Origin: Phlebiopsis flavidoalba
Taxonomy: Eukaryota; Basidiomycota; Agaricomycetes; Polyporales; Phanerochaetaceae
Direction of reading: 5' to 3'
Length of the DNA: 64,000 bases
NCBI GenBank assembly: GCA_035772785.1
Contig: JAOCPU010000008.1
Coordinates: 805,138 to 869,137, forward strand
Positions 14,281 through 27,979 of the stretch are shown in pieces. Below the pieces are notes generated by a model. The model was not told the origin of the DNA, made no database searches, and worked only from the letters and a program-made list of their open reading frames with translations. The stretch's first letter is position 1; every line of letters begins with the position of its first letter. Both the position numbers and the translations under genes were made by a program.

Positions 14281-14818
14281 AGTCGTGATTCGAATGTATG
14301 TGATACTACAGTTAATGCGTCAGCATATCCTGCCAATTGTCGTGTGAGTTGCTTGAGTTGCCTCTACCTCCGCCGCGCGCGTGTGGCAGGTTCAGGACGA
14401 GATGCGCGCACTAGCAATTAGCGCGTGGCGCGATTACCTCACGTGACGCGTGTAGCGTCGTTTGTTGCAGACCCTGGAATGGATTAAGGAATCCAAAGCC
14501 GAGTAACCGCACTCGTATTAAATAAGAACACTTACATAGTTGTGAGCTGCCACTTTGTCGTGTGCCTTTTCATAGCAAGTGAGACTTGGCCACGAGTAAA
14601 AACAAAGGGTCACGATCATCACGTCAGGTCACGTAGCGTGATGTGTGACAACTGTTGCGTCAGACGGACCGACCGCGAGAGTTGTCTCAGCACGGATACT
14701 TATGGCGAGAAGATGGGTCGATAACCATGGGCGGCATCGCTGCAATTCATTGTGTATTTAGCCTACCGTTCCGCGCCTCACAAGTCCAGCTCCCTAACCA
14801 GCTACCACCACATCGCAA
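14281..14818. promoter_or_regulatory. Divergent promoter between GCP and DSBA-like genes, with E-box and MluI-type box
   Basis: The 538 bases separate two divergently transcribed start codons. A palindromic CACGTG E-box at 14440-14445 is directly followed by ACGCGT at 14446-14451, which matches the MluI cell-cycle box bound by MBF-type regulators in yeasts. Whether either is used here is inference. No TATA box stands out. Confidence 0.45.
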
Positions 14819-15664
14819 ATGGCACTCCAACCCAGCCTCCGTCCGCTCATCGTCATAGGACGTCCATGAGGCTCCTCAAACGCTCGACATCTTCCGTAAG
14901 TCTGTCTGGCTGGGCGTACTCCAAAGAATTATCATCGAAGCTGAACCGGACAGTGGACTATGTCTGTCCTTTTAGCGCAAAGATGGTCCTCGCCATCGAC
15001 AGTGTTCTGAAGCCCCTCTTCAATCCGGGTGGACAGTACGATGGGAAGGTTAAAGTAATATTCCGAAACCAGGTGCAGCCCTGGCATGCCTCATCAACAT
15101 TTGTTCACGAGGGCCGGACTTGCTGTAAGCAGAACTACTAACTACGAGTCGTGCGAAGCTCATCTAATGCTAGGTTGCTCGCCTCTCCCCAAACAAATTC
15201 TGGGACTTCTCCCTCGTTGTAAGCTTCACGCCGGAGGACCCCTTGAATTTGACATTGATCTTTATACACAGCTTTTCAAACATCAGGAAGAGTATTATGA
15301 CATCCCCACTTCAACCTTGACTACCCCACGCAATTCAGAGAGAACCTGGCGACTCTAGCTGCCTCAGTCATTGGCCAGGACAAGAAGGCTGCATTCCTTG
15401 ATATTCTTTCACTCAAGTCGTCACCTAACAACGGCGGTGTCGCCGTCACTGACGATCTCAAATACACGAGTTCGTCATCACACCTGCCTTTCACATTGAG
15501 TTGCCTAATCACAAGTATCGTACTATTTTAGTCAAATACAGCCGGCAGAATGGCATTCACGTATCTCCGACTGTTGTGTTCGACGGGCTGGTGGCCAACG
15601 AGATTTTCCAGCTCCTGGGGAAAGAAGGAGGTGGACCGAATGGCTCGCCAACAAGGTTGTTTAG
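14819..15664 (+). CDS. DSBA-like thioredoxin-fold protein
   Basis: A thioredoxin-superfamily protein of the DSBA / 2-hydroxychromene isomerase type, probably an oxidoreductase or glutathione-linked enzyme in the cytosol or mitochondrion. It starts with MALQPSLRPLIVIG at 14819. The active-site-like segment is DYVCPFSAKMVLAIDSVLKP (about 14957-15016), with one cysteine (CPFS) in place of the CxxC pair. Then come KVKVIFRNQVQPWHASSTFV (about 15049-15108), FWDFS, LFKHQEEYYDIPTSTLTTP (about 15270-15326), LAASVIGQDKKAAFLDILSL (about 15355-15414), KYSRQNGIHVSPTVVFDGLV (about 15535-15594) with the cis-proline of the fold in SPT, and a C-terminal EWTEWLANKVV with the stop at 15662-15664. About four introns plus single-base slips break the frame. 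The missing second cysteine argues against a classical disulphide oxidase. Confidence 0.78.
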
Positions 15665-16093
15665 ACCTGTCGAGCCCGATGAGACCGAGATCTGGTCACA
15701 AAGTTGTACTTGTATGTAACACAGAAGCGTTCAGTGTGTGCGGACTTGGTCTAGAGGTACAACGTGGAAAACAATATTATTCTGTACAGCGATAAATATA
15801 TAGTAAACAGATCATAAACGAAGAAAACATCCACCCCTGGCTGTGTATGACCCACAGCGAAATATAGCGTCGAGTCAAAACAGCAATATACGGGGTAAGA
15901 TACGACCAAACGAGAGTTCAAGAGATTAAAACCAAGGCATAAACAACGGTCGGTCATGTGGGCAAGATTTTTGATCGGATTGGTTGATCTGAGACGATGC
16001 TCCGTGCGATGGTCTTGTAAATTGGTGCATCAGGGGGGCGTTACGCGCCCTGAAGGTACTGCACTCTGCCTAGGCGTTTCGTCGTGACTGGCA
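15665..16093. other. Convergent intergenic region
   Basis: About 430 bases between the stop of the DSBA-like gene and the presumed stop of TRA1. It is moderately AT-rich from 15770 to 15960 and has no gene-like frame. It is most likely two overlapping or adjacent 3' untranslated regions. Confidence 0.5.
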
Positions 16094-19000
16094 CTAACGC
16101 CATATGGTGATCTCTTTGGCAAGACTAAGACCGGTGACAAATCTCTCGTCACCTTCATCGCCGCTCCCTTTTGTGCGAGGCCAGTGTCTCAGGCCCTCTT
16201 GACTACCGTCTGCGCTCAGTGTCGCTACGGGGCCGCGGAAGCTCAGGTCATGCTGCACTGCGCTGATCTCTTCGCAGCATGAAAGCCATGGTCACTCACT
16301 TCGTCCCGCGCGAACAGCATAGCTGGGTGTTCCAGCTCGCTGCTGATAGGAGGTGTCAGGGCAAGTATCTTGTAATGGAAGGTGAAGGTTGCCGCTAGCT
16401 TTCTGGAGTTCACAGTTGAGACATGCGAGCTATTGCACATGAGACTTGACACTAACAACCCTTCGTGTGGTATAGGGGCCAATGAAATGTTGCATGTTGT
16501 GGGTGGTGGAGTCGGAATCGGTACACTGTCTGAGAGTACCATGTAGAAGGGTGTGGGTTGATTTGGTGCACCCCTACAAGAATTCTACTTGGGTATCCCA
16601 TAGACCCATAGACGGAAGACAATTCTCTTACAGGCAGCACCTCGCTCATGCCAATTTGCCCGGTTTGCCGCGGGACAGAAGGAACCGGGGGGGTGGAAGG
16701 GTATCCTACGAGAGAGCGCCCAAAAAACGTGAGGTAATGAATATAGCCTTTATGCCGAGCTATTGAGTGTAAAATCGAACTCTCAGAACGCATATAGTCC
16801 GCCACAGCTCCGTACACAGCCATGTACCAATACGTGCGAAGCATGTGCTATTAAAGGTCAGTATATGCCTGAACAGCTCACCAGTGCGAGTTGCTTACCC
16901 GGGTTGAAGGTATCTTCCGGAATGACCGTTGAGGCCGCATCTCGTCAAGCAGCCTCCTTCTTCACAGTAGCTTGCTGTAGTTGTAGTGGGATATTTACGC
17001 CCGCCCCCCGATGTAGAGTCGTGATGATTGTATAGAGTTTCCTTTTGAACGCACCCATGTGCCATGCGATTGATCTGTAGGCAGTTCAGATAAGAGTTTT
17101 GCCTTACCCTCATCCGCGATCATGAAAGAACGGGTCCTTCCCCGAACCTCACGCCAGTCTCTACGAACCAAAGTATATCTGCTTCGTAGACCCTGTACTG
17201 CGTGAATGTTATGTGATGGCACGAGTCGTTTTGGTAGTAGAGCACGCCAAATGATTAAAAGGCTGACAACGGAAGCCGCAAACAGGAACATGGAAGATGC
17301 AAGTTTGACGACTTCTATGAGATGTTCTTTTTTGCGCGACAATATGGCTGGGTCTGAGGCGTGAGGATTGGTCACAAATAGCGGACGCGAAACTGTACAC
17401 CGGGGGTGCTGAACGTAGCGCAGCACATTGCAGTTGCCGCGTCACTAGCCTCAGCCTTGTGCGACAATGTCTAGCCGAGGGTATTTGTGACCGCGAAGGA
17501 CGTTTTCGACGTTGTCGTGACCAACCATCGTGAAATCGCTTGAAGCAATAAACCCTGTGATGCGACAGTTTTCGTACTTCGTAACCGAACTTCTGGAGCT
17601 TGATGAAACGATTGGTTGTCCGTGTCCTTCTCCTACGACAGACTCAGTCATCATACCCGCAGTCAAGGCCAGAGAGAGAGATACCTGAAATGTTTTCTTA
17701 TAAGGATATTGAGTGCGGGGATCTCTTGTGGGATTGTCGCCGGGATCTATGTCATCGACTTGCTATGTGGGTAGGTCCGATCAGATAGTGACTGACGGTG
17801 TCTAATGTCTGAACTTGCGAGAGGCCGACTGTCCAAGTACTTTCTCGTACTTATCCCGCCACCGCTGCAGACGGTGTGCAGTACTCTGGCAGGTGTGGGG
17901 TTGTTACCTTAATGAAGTCCTCATCATACTGCGGCCTGTCTCGTCCCATGGTCAGTTGTTGCTTCAAGTGATAAGAGCGACAATGTTACACACTCTGAGA
18001 GCGCTGGTGACCAAAAGTTCTGGGCCAGCCGCTGCAGGGTGCGATAGTTTCCCCCCCCCCCCCAGTCGAGGGGAGCAGCGGGTCGTCCGGGATCTGCACA
18101 CGCTGACTATTTTGCTAATTTCACGTCACGAGTCAACATGAGGACACGCAAATAGATCAGACTGTCTTACTAATAATGCATCTTGAAGGAGCATGCTGAT
18201 CAAGCGGTAAATCTTCTTCCTCTTGGTGATTGGAACGGAAGCGCTGGTTGATTTGGTCAATTATCGTCTCCAGGCTCATGATGAGGAGGGGGGAACGCGG
18301 TCTTCAGCATCTGTCCAACTTCATCGATGAGGTCAGGGGATTGTTTCAGTCTATTGGGATCCATGGACAATTGGATTCCGTTGGGGGCGCCACGAACAAC
18401 ATGAGCTTTGCGCATTCGGATCATCTCCCGCGGTAGGCGTGACTCAGTAGCTGCTTCTGTGTTTCCGTCCTGAGAGTTCTGCAGCTCCACAGGAACCCGC
18501 GAAGCAGAAGCTGCGGCGTTTTGTGATTGTCGCATCATATGAAGGTGAACAGCCTGCTGCTGTTTTCTGAGCTGCGCAAATTCTTCTTTGGTTGATTGTG
18601 CGTAATGGAAGAAGAGGGCCTTTAAAAGACGGTTCAACGTGCGTTATATACACAAAATCTGGGGGTACAAGCCTACCTGAGGGTAGAGTTTCGCAAGGTT
18701 GAGCAAGACGTAACGAGCTTGTTTCACCTCCCGATGCGAGAGAGAGAGGACAGAGCTGCTGCGGTATCAGTGTGATCCAGTACCACCAGGCCGCATCGCC
18801 CTTGTACGTGTCGAAGGCTTCGTGATATTGTCATGCTGGGGTCTTCGATACTCACAAGCCATAGGACGCGTGTGAGGAGGGGTCGGCTCTTGCGATTTTT
18901 GAACAGGCCCTGCGGCTTGGAGGTAGCAGTTCACCGCACTTGAGAGGCCGCTGTCATGTTTGTAGGCTGCTCCTTGAATACCCGATCATTATACTTGCCC

Positions 19001-22000
19001 ATGTCGTCCACGCCTTCGCTTGGATTCATGTCCAACTGGACGCTTTGGCTATACGCAACCTCTGCGTCCTGGTGGCGATCTAGCTTCTCGTGGAAAACAT
19101 ATACCCTTGAGTGTGTAGAATTCGGCTTTCTGGGAGTTAGAGAGAAGTACATCAGGTTCGTGTTGTTGATGACTTCGAGACCAAGGTTGATCTCGCCCGG
19201 TTTCTGATAATGACAACGGGCCTGTTCGCGCAGTTTGAGGAATGCCTCGGAAATCTCGATGTTGGGCAAGGTGTAGATCTTGTTGGAGAGAGCTGACGCA
19301 GACGTCGAGGAGGCCATGTTTGCGAGCAACGTGAGCAAAGCGATTGATAATCCATGCCGTTTCGTGATAACCTCTATAGCCGTATGTATTGGTAGTGCCC
19401 GCCTGCGTGCCAGCTTGCTGGGTAGAGCTGATGAGTGGAATGTAGGTCTTGTTGATGGAGTTGAAGACGTTCTGTCTCCACGCCACCAGATCGCTCCAGA
19501 TGCTTATGTCATCACAAATATTCGGGAGTCGCTCGCGCCACGCTTGTAGCACCATCTTGAGATCAGAAGACTTTTTTTCCAACGTCTGCGCTGTCGTCGT
19601 CGAGAGGGAACCAAAAATTTGGACGGCCTCCTGCAACTCGACGAACTGCTGGAAGTGTTGAAGCAAGGGTACATGTGCGGGGCAAAGGTTGTAGGGCATG
19701 CTGATCCACTTCCGGAGCGCCAATTGCATTGCGTTCTCGAGCTTCATGGTGAATATAGTGTTCTTCTCCACAGCGCCTGGATCCTTGATGAGCGAGAGGA
19801 ACGCCTCAAAGACGAGACGACGTTGGGGTGGCCACCTCTGGTAGCTCTTTGATCATGTCCTCGATCGTCTCCTTCTGTTCGTGCCAGTCCTTGATCCTCC
19901 AGGCGCACTCTAACTGCAGCTCCACGTTGTTCTCGCTTCGTCCTAGTTCCTGCAACGTGTCCCAGTGCTGTAGCTTTTCTGCGGCTAGTATCCAGTGATC
20001 TTCCCAGAGGCAGTACTCAGGCTCCGAGAAAGGAATCAGTCCGTTACGCGCTTTCCCTTGCGCTGTCTCGTACATGGTGGCCGCCTGTTCCCACATGCCA
20101 CTCTGCTCGAAGGCGAGGCCAATGTTAGTGTCAAGATAGAAGCAACGCCTGCGCCATAGGCCATAGAACAGGTCGTCCTCTGCAAGCTCAGCATAGACCT
20201 CGGCCAAGGCATCGTAGACAGTGTCTCGCACGATGATCTCGTCATCCCGTACGTAGTCTAACGAAGCCTCGAGTATCTTCATGCAAACATGCCAGGGCGC
20301 CGAACGTCTTGGCCAGATATTTGACGAGATGTGGAGGGAGCATGATCGGGGGCGAGCAGTCGGAAATACCGCATAGAATGGAGTGAATGACATTGGGACG
20401 AACTTCCGCCTGTTGTATGTGGTATTCCTTGCTCAACAAGCTAATGATGACATGGGTCAGGTCAACCTGCTCTCGTCGAGATAAGCAGGCCCAGATGGCT
20501 GGAAATATGGAAGCCCAAGTCTCGTGAGCCTTTGCCGGGTCGAGGAACATGATGCGTTGCATGGGTCGTGCGAAATGATGATGCTTTCCCGAGAGTGAAG
20601 CAAGCTGGTAGCGGTCCTGCCTCCAAGGTCGACTTGCGGTCTGGAAGCAGTGGGGAATCGCCGTCTACGCATCCAAGTACCAAGTGTAGAGCTATGAAGA
20701 TCCAGTTTCGATCGGCTAATGCCTCCCAGTTTTGAGCACCGAAGATGTATGAGAGACGGTAGGAAAGGGACCGTTGGATACTACCGTCTAACAAGTCGAT
20801 GAACTTCTCGCGGGTGGCCGCATCTGCCGCCCGACGACATCCCAAGAGGAATTGCTGTTCGAGACGTGTAGTGAGCTCGCTCCTCCGCAGGGTCGGTTCC
20901 GTGTATATTTCGTAAAGGAGGTCCAGATAGCTTTGCATCAACGTCTCCCCCCGCTCGCGAGTCTCAAAACTGGACATAGACTGTAACAACGAAACCTTTT
21001 CCTTCATGTGGGGGACGTTTCGCGCGGATTCAAAGCCCACTCGCGCCCAATATCTAGGATGAATCGGCAAAGAGCCATGTGCTTTGACTTGGCCACTAAG
21101 CTGTTGAGGCACTGGAAGAAATTACGTCTGTTCTCGCCGAAGAAGGCGATGGACTGTTTCGATATCTCGACGATGAGCATGATGAGCCGGACACCGCTGT
21201 CATGAGCAGCCGTGGGAGCTTGGACGAAATGATCTTTCACTTTCGAAAAGAAGAGCTTGACGAGGGGACCAGAGTGCGGGTGTACTCGTTCGGGAGCTAC
21301 TTGCACGGCTGATTTCAGAAGGAGAAGTGCCCCCTCGCAAGTTCGAGCCCACCCTCAGACTCTCGTTGATGGTCGAATGAATCCACGTGAAGAAATCCGA
21401 CAACTCCCCCTGCGGATCTTCGTCTTCCTTCGGGAGGGGATGCATGCGCGAGAGAACGCGATCGATGACGGGATGAAGGCAGTCTTGCAGAACGACGTCT
21501 TCTACGAGCATGCCTTTCCGCACCAGTTTTGTTAGTAAGTCCAGGTTTTCGGAGATCCAGGCGTCAGGCTTCTCGACGGCAACTATTTGCAGTACTTTGG
21601 CGGCGCTCGCGGCAGGCATAATGTTAGTTTCGGTCGTGAGGTCATTCTATGAGTGTAACAATCAGCATGGTGGATTCTAAGTGTATTGATCAACGCACCT
21701 GTTGAAGGGCTCGAATGAAAAAGTGCAGTTTCAGCGTAACATCAGGCCAACCGGTGGAGCCGACGATGTTACGAAGCAAAGTCAAGGCTTTGGGAACGAC
21801 AAGAGCCCGAGATTGTGTGTCCAGACTTGTAGTAGCAATGCGAACCAGGAAGCTTACGATTGACTCGCGATAGTGCAGGGGAGTCACCCAAGCTAATTCG
21901 GAGTCTTGGTCAACATCCATATCGTCAGCATTAGATGTATCTCGCTGTTCCCATTCAAAAATGATTTGAAGAACCTCGATGATCAACAGCCGAGATTCGA

Positions 22001-25000
22001 TACTTGCGGAAGGACTGAGGCCTAGCTTGGGCATGTTGTTGACAACATGAGGGATGAATAACGCCCGGACAGGATAGAAGAGGGAGGATTGCCGAGCCAT
22101 GAGCTGATAAATCAGGCCGATTTGCGACCAGCCACCAGTCTCTTCAGCGAGTAGCTTGCGCGTAGTTCGTGCCCACTGGGGATAGCCTGACTCTGATCGG
22201 TCTGTTCGCTGAAGGACGGGGGCAAGGATGTCCAAGGCTTGTCGGACCAGTGCTTTACCTTCTGCATGAGGTCGACTCAGAAGACCAGTCCAGACAGTCA
22301 AGATGAACTTCTGCGGTACCTCCCAGGCATCGAAGAACCTTGCAGCCAGGAGATATGCAGTGTGCTTCACGATGGCATCTTCGCTGGGGATATGACTCCA
22401 AGCGCATTTGATGAGGTCCTTTTTCGCCTCGATAAGGAGACTAGGATAGTGTTGTACCATGATCGTCGTGAAGTGTGTAGTAACTCAATGCGGAACAGGT
22501 CATCTGCCTCGGGAAACGCGTGAGTCTCGGTCATGGGGATCCATAGCGGTTGTGGAACCATTGAATCATGTCAGAGTCCAATAGGCCGTCCTTTGAAGGG
22601 GAATTCGCGTTTGCCAAAATGGTGGGAGTGACGATGAAAACGGAATGCGTAGGTTTTGTGGACATACGAGAAGGCGGGGTCGTTGAACCAGATCATGAAC
22701 CTCGTCAATACGTTGCGCCGGTATGTAAGACTGGGGTTGAGGGCGACATGGCGATACAGGAACTGGGACACGTCGATTTGGTCGAAAGGCAGGCTATAGG
22801 TAAACATGGCGACTATCTCAAACACAAGGTCAACACGAGACCGTCGACCTCAGTGTGGTGCGGAAGATCGAGAGTAAAGTTGAGTATCGTTGATAGACTT
22901 CACTCTGTGGCGTCGTTGGGTTGTCGAACGCAGGTGGTTCGTGCCTCCACAATTCCAAGAGTTTCTGGGTGACGTACACATGTTCAGTGAGCCAGTTGGG
23001 TTCCAGCTTGGCAATGTCGTCGCACAGGAAGAGGCCAGCGGTGGTCAAGTTGGGCTCTCCGCTCGCCAGGCAACCGCTAACGATGACCGGAGTACGTGAC
23101 AGTAGCTCACGTAGCACATGTGGGGCCAGACTTGCTTGCAGGATGCTTCTCAACGTACGGACGTGGCTCGGAAACTGCAAGTGACGCATGAAGAAAAATC
23201 TACCGCTTCGACGGCATATCGATCCAGATACTTCGCCAAAGGCTCCGAGAAGGGACTCTGGCCAGAGAACTGCATTTGTGCTTCAGTCTGTACGACGAGG
23301 TTGACGAGGGTCTCGAGGAAAATGTTCGCCGCGGATGGCAGGAGATGGAAAATGTTCGTGAGGCGGACCAGCTTCTGGGACACCTTCGTTCTCACTGAGG
23401 GGGAGTCGAGAGGAAGCTTGAAGCATCTGTGGGTCTGCGATGACTCGATAATGGTCCAACAGCTTGTGTCCAATCTCCACTTTGAAGTAATTCGTCAGAA
23501 GCTCGAGAAGGCGGGCGAGAGCCTCCAACCCGGACGGAGTGAGACGCTTCGCATCGGCCAAATTCCATAAGAATAGGGCGAAGGCCAGTCTGCAGCAACT
23601 CCTTCGGGCAGCCTTGCTTGATGTAGTAGAACCATGCGGAGACCTTCATGTGCGACATCTTTGATCTCCGGCACGAGGGAGTACAGTGATTTGAAGTAGA
23701 TCGAGGTTAGTCTTACCCTGCGAAAGGTTCCTGACGCGTGACATACACTAGTCAGATTTGACTTTGCGATGATTTGAGGACAAATTTTCCTACGCGCTGA
23801 CGCGTGTTCTGCGGTTTGGCGAAAAAAGTCCGTGACTGGCATCGATGCTGTGAGCAACTTGATGCAGGCCACTCGAAAGCTTCACGATTTCGGTGTTACT
23901 CTGGCGTTGTGGTACACGGACTCATGAGCTGACCATCCTCGGCATCGGCTAACGCCAAACGCTTCGTGGAGAAGACGGAGCCCCAGCTCGGTCGTTGAGC
24001 TCGGGTAAGTGGAGGGTCCAAGTGACAGACAATACCGAATGGCCTCGACGATTTACCAACCTAGGGCGGGGAAGGGAAGTGCAACGCAAGGGTTTTGTAT
24101 AGATTGCAGTCAGAATTCGCTCCCGGTGAGGCATGAGCAGCTCCGGCGTTGGCGTATTCGTAAGTTGAGACAGCAAAGTCGATACAGTGGTGTGCGGCAC
24201 CACGCACTATCGCATTCTGGCCAGAAAGTTCAGCAAAGAAGATGCCGGTGAGACGCAAGCATCAAGGTTTTATACGACGCTGCTTGCTCCTCGTTCGTAG
24301 TCATCTCGCTGTAACTAATGTTGAGGACAAGTTCTATGGTCTCGTTTACTTCCTTGACTTGATCCGGAAGTTCGAACGCCATGTCCTTGAGCACGTAGGT
24401 AGAGCAGACTGCGAACGACATCTGCGATACGTTCTGTGGTCCAGCGAATACCCAAGCCAGGTAGTTTAGCCAAAAATCTGATTGCGGCACATCCTGCACT
24501 CTTAGACGCCCGAGGGTCCTCTAAGCAGAGGGAGGTGATTTTGTTTGCAATGTGGGTAAAGATTGGTCGGATATCCATGAGCTGAACCTCTGGTGAATCG
24601 GGCCATGGCAATGAGGTCTCTGATGAGAGATTGAACGAGGCTCTCAGCTTTCCTTTCCCCGTCGAGATTGGCTGGCTTGTCGCGCGAGAGTCCGTAGGTG
24701 AACGCGTGCAGAAGAGAGATGAACATTACTCCAGGATGACGACGAGAGGTCGAGGTAGCAGTGATTTCCCGCGAAGCAGTGCGCCGAATTTCATAGGTGA
24801 AGACGTAGTGAGCGACATTTCGGATGTACGCCTCTGCGCCTTCCTGAGTCTCGACCACTTGGACGGCGTCGAACATAGCCTCTAAGCATCTGGTAAACAG
24901 GTCTTCTCGATCTTTCCCTCGGACACCCTACGGAAGTATCATGAGGACGGTCAAGCCAACAGTGGACGAAACAAGCTGACCTCGTTCAGGAGGAGATTAG

Positions 25001-27979
25001 TCGCAGACTCAACGTACAAGAAGGCATGCTGTCTGTAAGGCTGAAGGCTCTTGCCGGACTTGATGACCCAACTCGCAACAACAAGAGCGGGGGAGACTTT
25101 CATGGGACGCGTGCATACCTGTGAACGAGAGACGGACGACAGAAGAGTCGGGTGTGGGTGGGAAGCGAAATACTGGATCTTTTTGCAGTAAACGTCTATT
25201 GCGACCTCCGAGTTTGCCGAGGATACGTATTGTTGTGTGAGAATGATGATGATTCGCGGGCAGGGGTCGGAGGTGACTGAACAGCGCTTCCATGAGATCG
25301 CGCAGTACTACATTCAGAGTGGGATCCAGGAAGTCCGGAGTGAGGTTGTCAATGCATAGCTCCAGCGTGCGCAGGCCTTGAGAGGCAAGTTCTGGGTTTC
25401 CGCGGAGAGCAAGAGCAAGAGGCTGCATGAGATACGATAGGTACGGTAGGAGATGCGTGAGTCGGAGTGGCACGGTGAGGCACAACTCGACGATCATGTC
25501 GCGGCTAAATCCGTCTGAGGCTTGCAATTGACGACTCAGGCATTCTAGCATTTCTGGAAGTAGCGGCAGTACCTCTTGGTACAAAAGCTCGAATCGCCCT
25601 CCGCCTCCACCAATAGCGCGAAAAAGGGCGCGAAGAAGATGGAAATAATGAGTAGGCTTAGAGGCTTTGGCTGCGAGGGGAAATGAGTCCATAATGAGCT
25701 TGCCGAGGTGTGTTGCCAGGATGGGCTCGTTCGGCTTTGGGTGCAATGTGACCGCCAGAAATACCGTCTTGAACCACTTGATCGTAATGGCGGCTTGTTG
25801 TTCGTCTTGTTCGCCGAGTTGGTCTAGCCGAGAAACACAGAAGCGAAGGATGATAGAGACGACGGTTGAAGAATGCGTGTCCCTCTGCAAAAGCGTGCTA
25901 GCTATGTGCATGATCACGGGTCGCTTCTGAACGGCGTTGTTAAGGAATGCCATCTTGCTCGTCCACACCTCTTGAAACACGTGTAGATTGACCTCCATTA
26001 GGATACCACATAGCCATTCCATGTTCTCAATGGCTTTCGCGAGTGTCGCCGTCAAATAGAGGAATGCACCCCAAGTACGCCTCGAACAGACGACCAATGA
26101 GAGCGCTGTCTGGTACAGGCGCATCACATTTCTTCAGACCGGCAAGGATAGCTTTCACCGCGTGCTGCATGTGACGCAGCATCGACCTATACTCTATGCA
26201 GATGGTCCGCGTGTGAGTTTATGGTATATCTTTTTTGAAAACGAAAACACCACTTGCCCATTAGGAGCTCCTCAGGTTTCTCGACTGCGTAGGTCGCGCT
26301 GGCAATCGGTCTCGCTTTCTCCAGGAGTGAAATATCGGCAACGATAGCTGCCTCTGCCTCTTCAGCCTTGACCTCTGGCACGTCCACCTTGTTCTCTGAT
26401 TTCGGGCTGACTCTTTCTATCTTCGCGAATACTTCTTCGAGCACAAGCGCCATAGACTCGAACTTGTCGACACTACCCTCGAATAGAATGGCCCAGGGTC
26501 TTTGTTGTTTCCGCAGGCGTTTCTTTGGTCAGAATAGGTTCTACCAAGTTGAAGATCATTCTCGCCGAGACCATGTGTATCTGGTTGCTGAGATATGGGT
26601 TGTGGAGATGGCGCAGGAATGCTATACATGCTTTTGTAAGCTGCGGGGGTGAGAGGTCGTTGCGTAAGTGATGGAGAAGGTCTGCGATACAACCGAGAGC
26701 CGTCGACCTTCATCCCGCTGTTAGCCAAAGGTCGTCGCGAAGATATCGACGTACACTCACCGGACAGTCTCCTGGCTGCTGAGACTAGTGCCAAGAAGCA
26801 CTCGTTCATCCAGAAGTTTGTCAATATGCGCGATCAATACACGTCGTGTATTAGTCGTGATGAGGTAGCGGAATATGATCATTAGGTCCTTTTGAGGAAC
26901 TGTAAGCGAACTAATTGAGGGAAGACATACAGTCAGTCCACTCACCTTGCGAGGGGCAATTGCTGTAGCGGGCAATCCTGGAGGAGTCGTAGGGTTGAGA
27001 GGATCAATGTCTCTAATTCGGTTTCCCATTGTTTCGGGGGATCTGGGCTGGGATTGGTTCCAATGTTTGTACGGAGGAAGAACATGAGGAATGACGCCAT
27101 CTGGCGGGGCGGTGAGTTACGCGCATTAGTGTTTACTGTTTAGACACTCACCTTGACCTGGGCTATGATGAGGTCTGTATATGCCTGAGTGTTCTTGATA
27201 GCTGGAGCAACGCCAGCCCAAGAATTGCCCATAGCCTCATAGTCTTCTCGAGCCTTGCGCTGTGCGGAAAGACTGAATGAGAATAGTGTCAAGATGCATT
27301 TTCATGTTCTCCGTAACGATTGGCAGCACGAGCTGCTTCTGACTCTGGAGAAGAATCACTACAAGGATAGCCAACTCAGCAAACACCTTGAAGCTGCGAG
27401 TACTGGGAACAAGGATGTTGGTCTCCAGCACCGGGGAGTCCCTCAGCGAGCGTCTCTGCGACGATCTGGGGGATGTTGCCGAACACTGTGTGTGTTATAG
27501 TAAAGAATTGGGCGACGAGTTCCTCATTGAGGGGCTTGTAGTTACGGACGACGTCCATGAGAATCTTGCAGCAGGTAATAGCATTCTCTTCGTAGTCTGC
27601 TCCAACAACATGCAGCAAGCCCGCGCAAAGGATGGAGGCATGAGAACGGATCGCGTCTGTGGTAGGGATTCGGTGCAATATCTCAATCAGGACGCGACGA
27701 AAGATGAACTCCGTGCTGTCCTTTTGACTGGATGGTTCCGTGTTCTTCAAGATATCGACCACAGCGGTAGCGACGGCAGGTATGGATTTAGGAGTGTCCG
27801 CGTCTTTCACTGTCTCGATCATATCTCGAATCTCAGTAGCCACGGCCAACTTGGTCTTCAAATCTGGAAGGCTGTTGTTAGTAGCAGTAGTGCATCAGCA
27901 TAGCATGCGATATACCGATTCCAGGGTCTGCGATACGAGCAGCCCGAACCTCCAAGTCGGAACTCGTTGGTTGGGACAT
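16094..27979 (-). CDS. TRA1: TRA1/TRRAP, PIKK-family pseudokinase scaffold of SAGA and NuA4
   Basis: The activator-binding scaffold shared by the SAGA and NuA4 histone acetyltransferases in the nucleus. The start MSQPTSSDLEVRAARIADPG is at 27977-27979. The HEAT-repeat N-terminus shows IRDMIETVKDADTPKSIPAV (about 27770-27830), ENAITCCKILMDVVRNYKPL (about 27535-27595), TWGAFLYLTATLAKAIENME (about 26010-26070), VNLHVFQEVWTSKMAFLNNA, LRTLELCIDNLTPDFLDPTL (about 25315-25374) and RILGKLGGRNR (about 25190). The FAT region shows EAALDYVRDDEIIV-like sequence, WILAAEKLQHWDTLQELGRS (about 19940-20000) and ALRKWISMPYNLCPAHVPLL (about 19660-19730). Then come ALFFHYAQSTKEEFAQLRKQ, KTAFP, YEDFIKVTTPHLPEY and the PIKK region (QSFIKLQKFGYEV-like, FTMVGHDNVENVLRGHKYPR near 17460-17530, TGQIGMSEVLP near 16630-16660, LEHPAMLFARDEV near 16295-16335). 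No kinase HRD or DFG motif was seen, as expected for this pseudokinase. The nominal coding span suits the roughly 3,600-3,800 residues of the family. The stop at 16094-16096 is a best guess. Many introns and frameshifts. Confidence 0.93.
18051..18063 (-). repeat. 13-base homopolymer (C on plus, G on coding strand) inside TRA1
   Basis: Thirteen consecutive C residues interrupt the segment between the FAT domain and the PIKK domain of TRA1. The length is out of keeping with the flanking coding sequence, and the frame changes across it. It is a likely site of consensus error. Confidence 0.8.

Noticed and set aside
16995..17445. Apparent minus-strand membrane protein with a hydrophobic helix (LASSMFLFAASVVSLLIIW)
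   Set aside because: Flanking sequence in other frames matches the TRA1 PIKK region, and the hydrophobic stretch corresponds to its conserved beta-strand segment ending AxVVSL plus intron sequence; it is not a separate gene.
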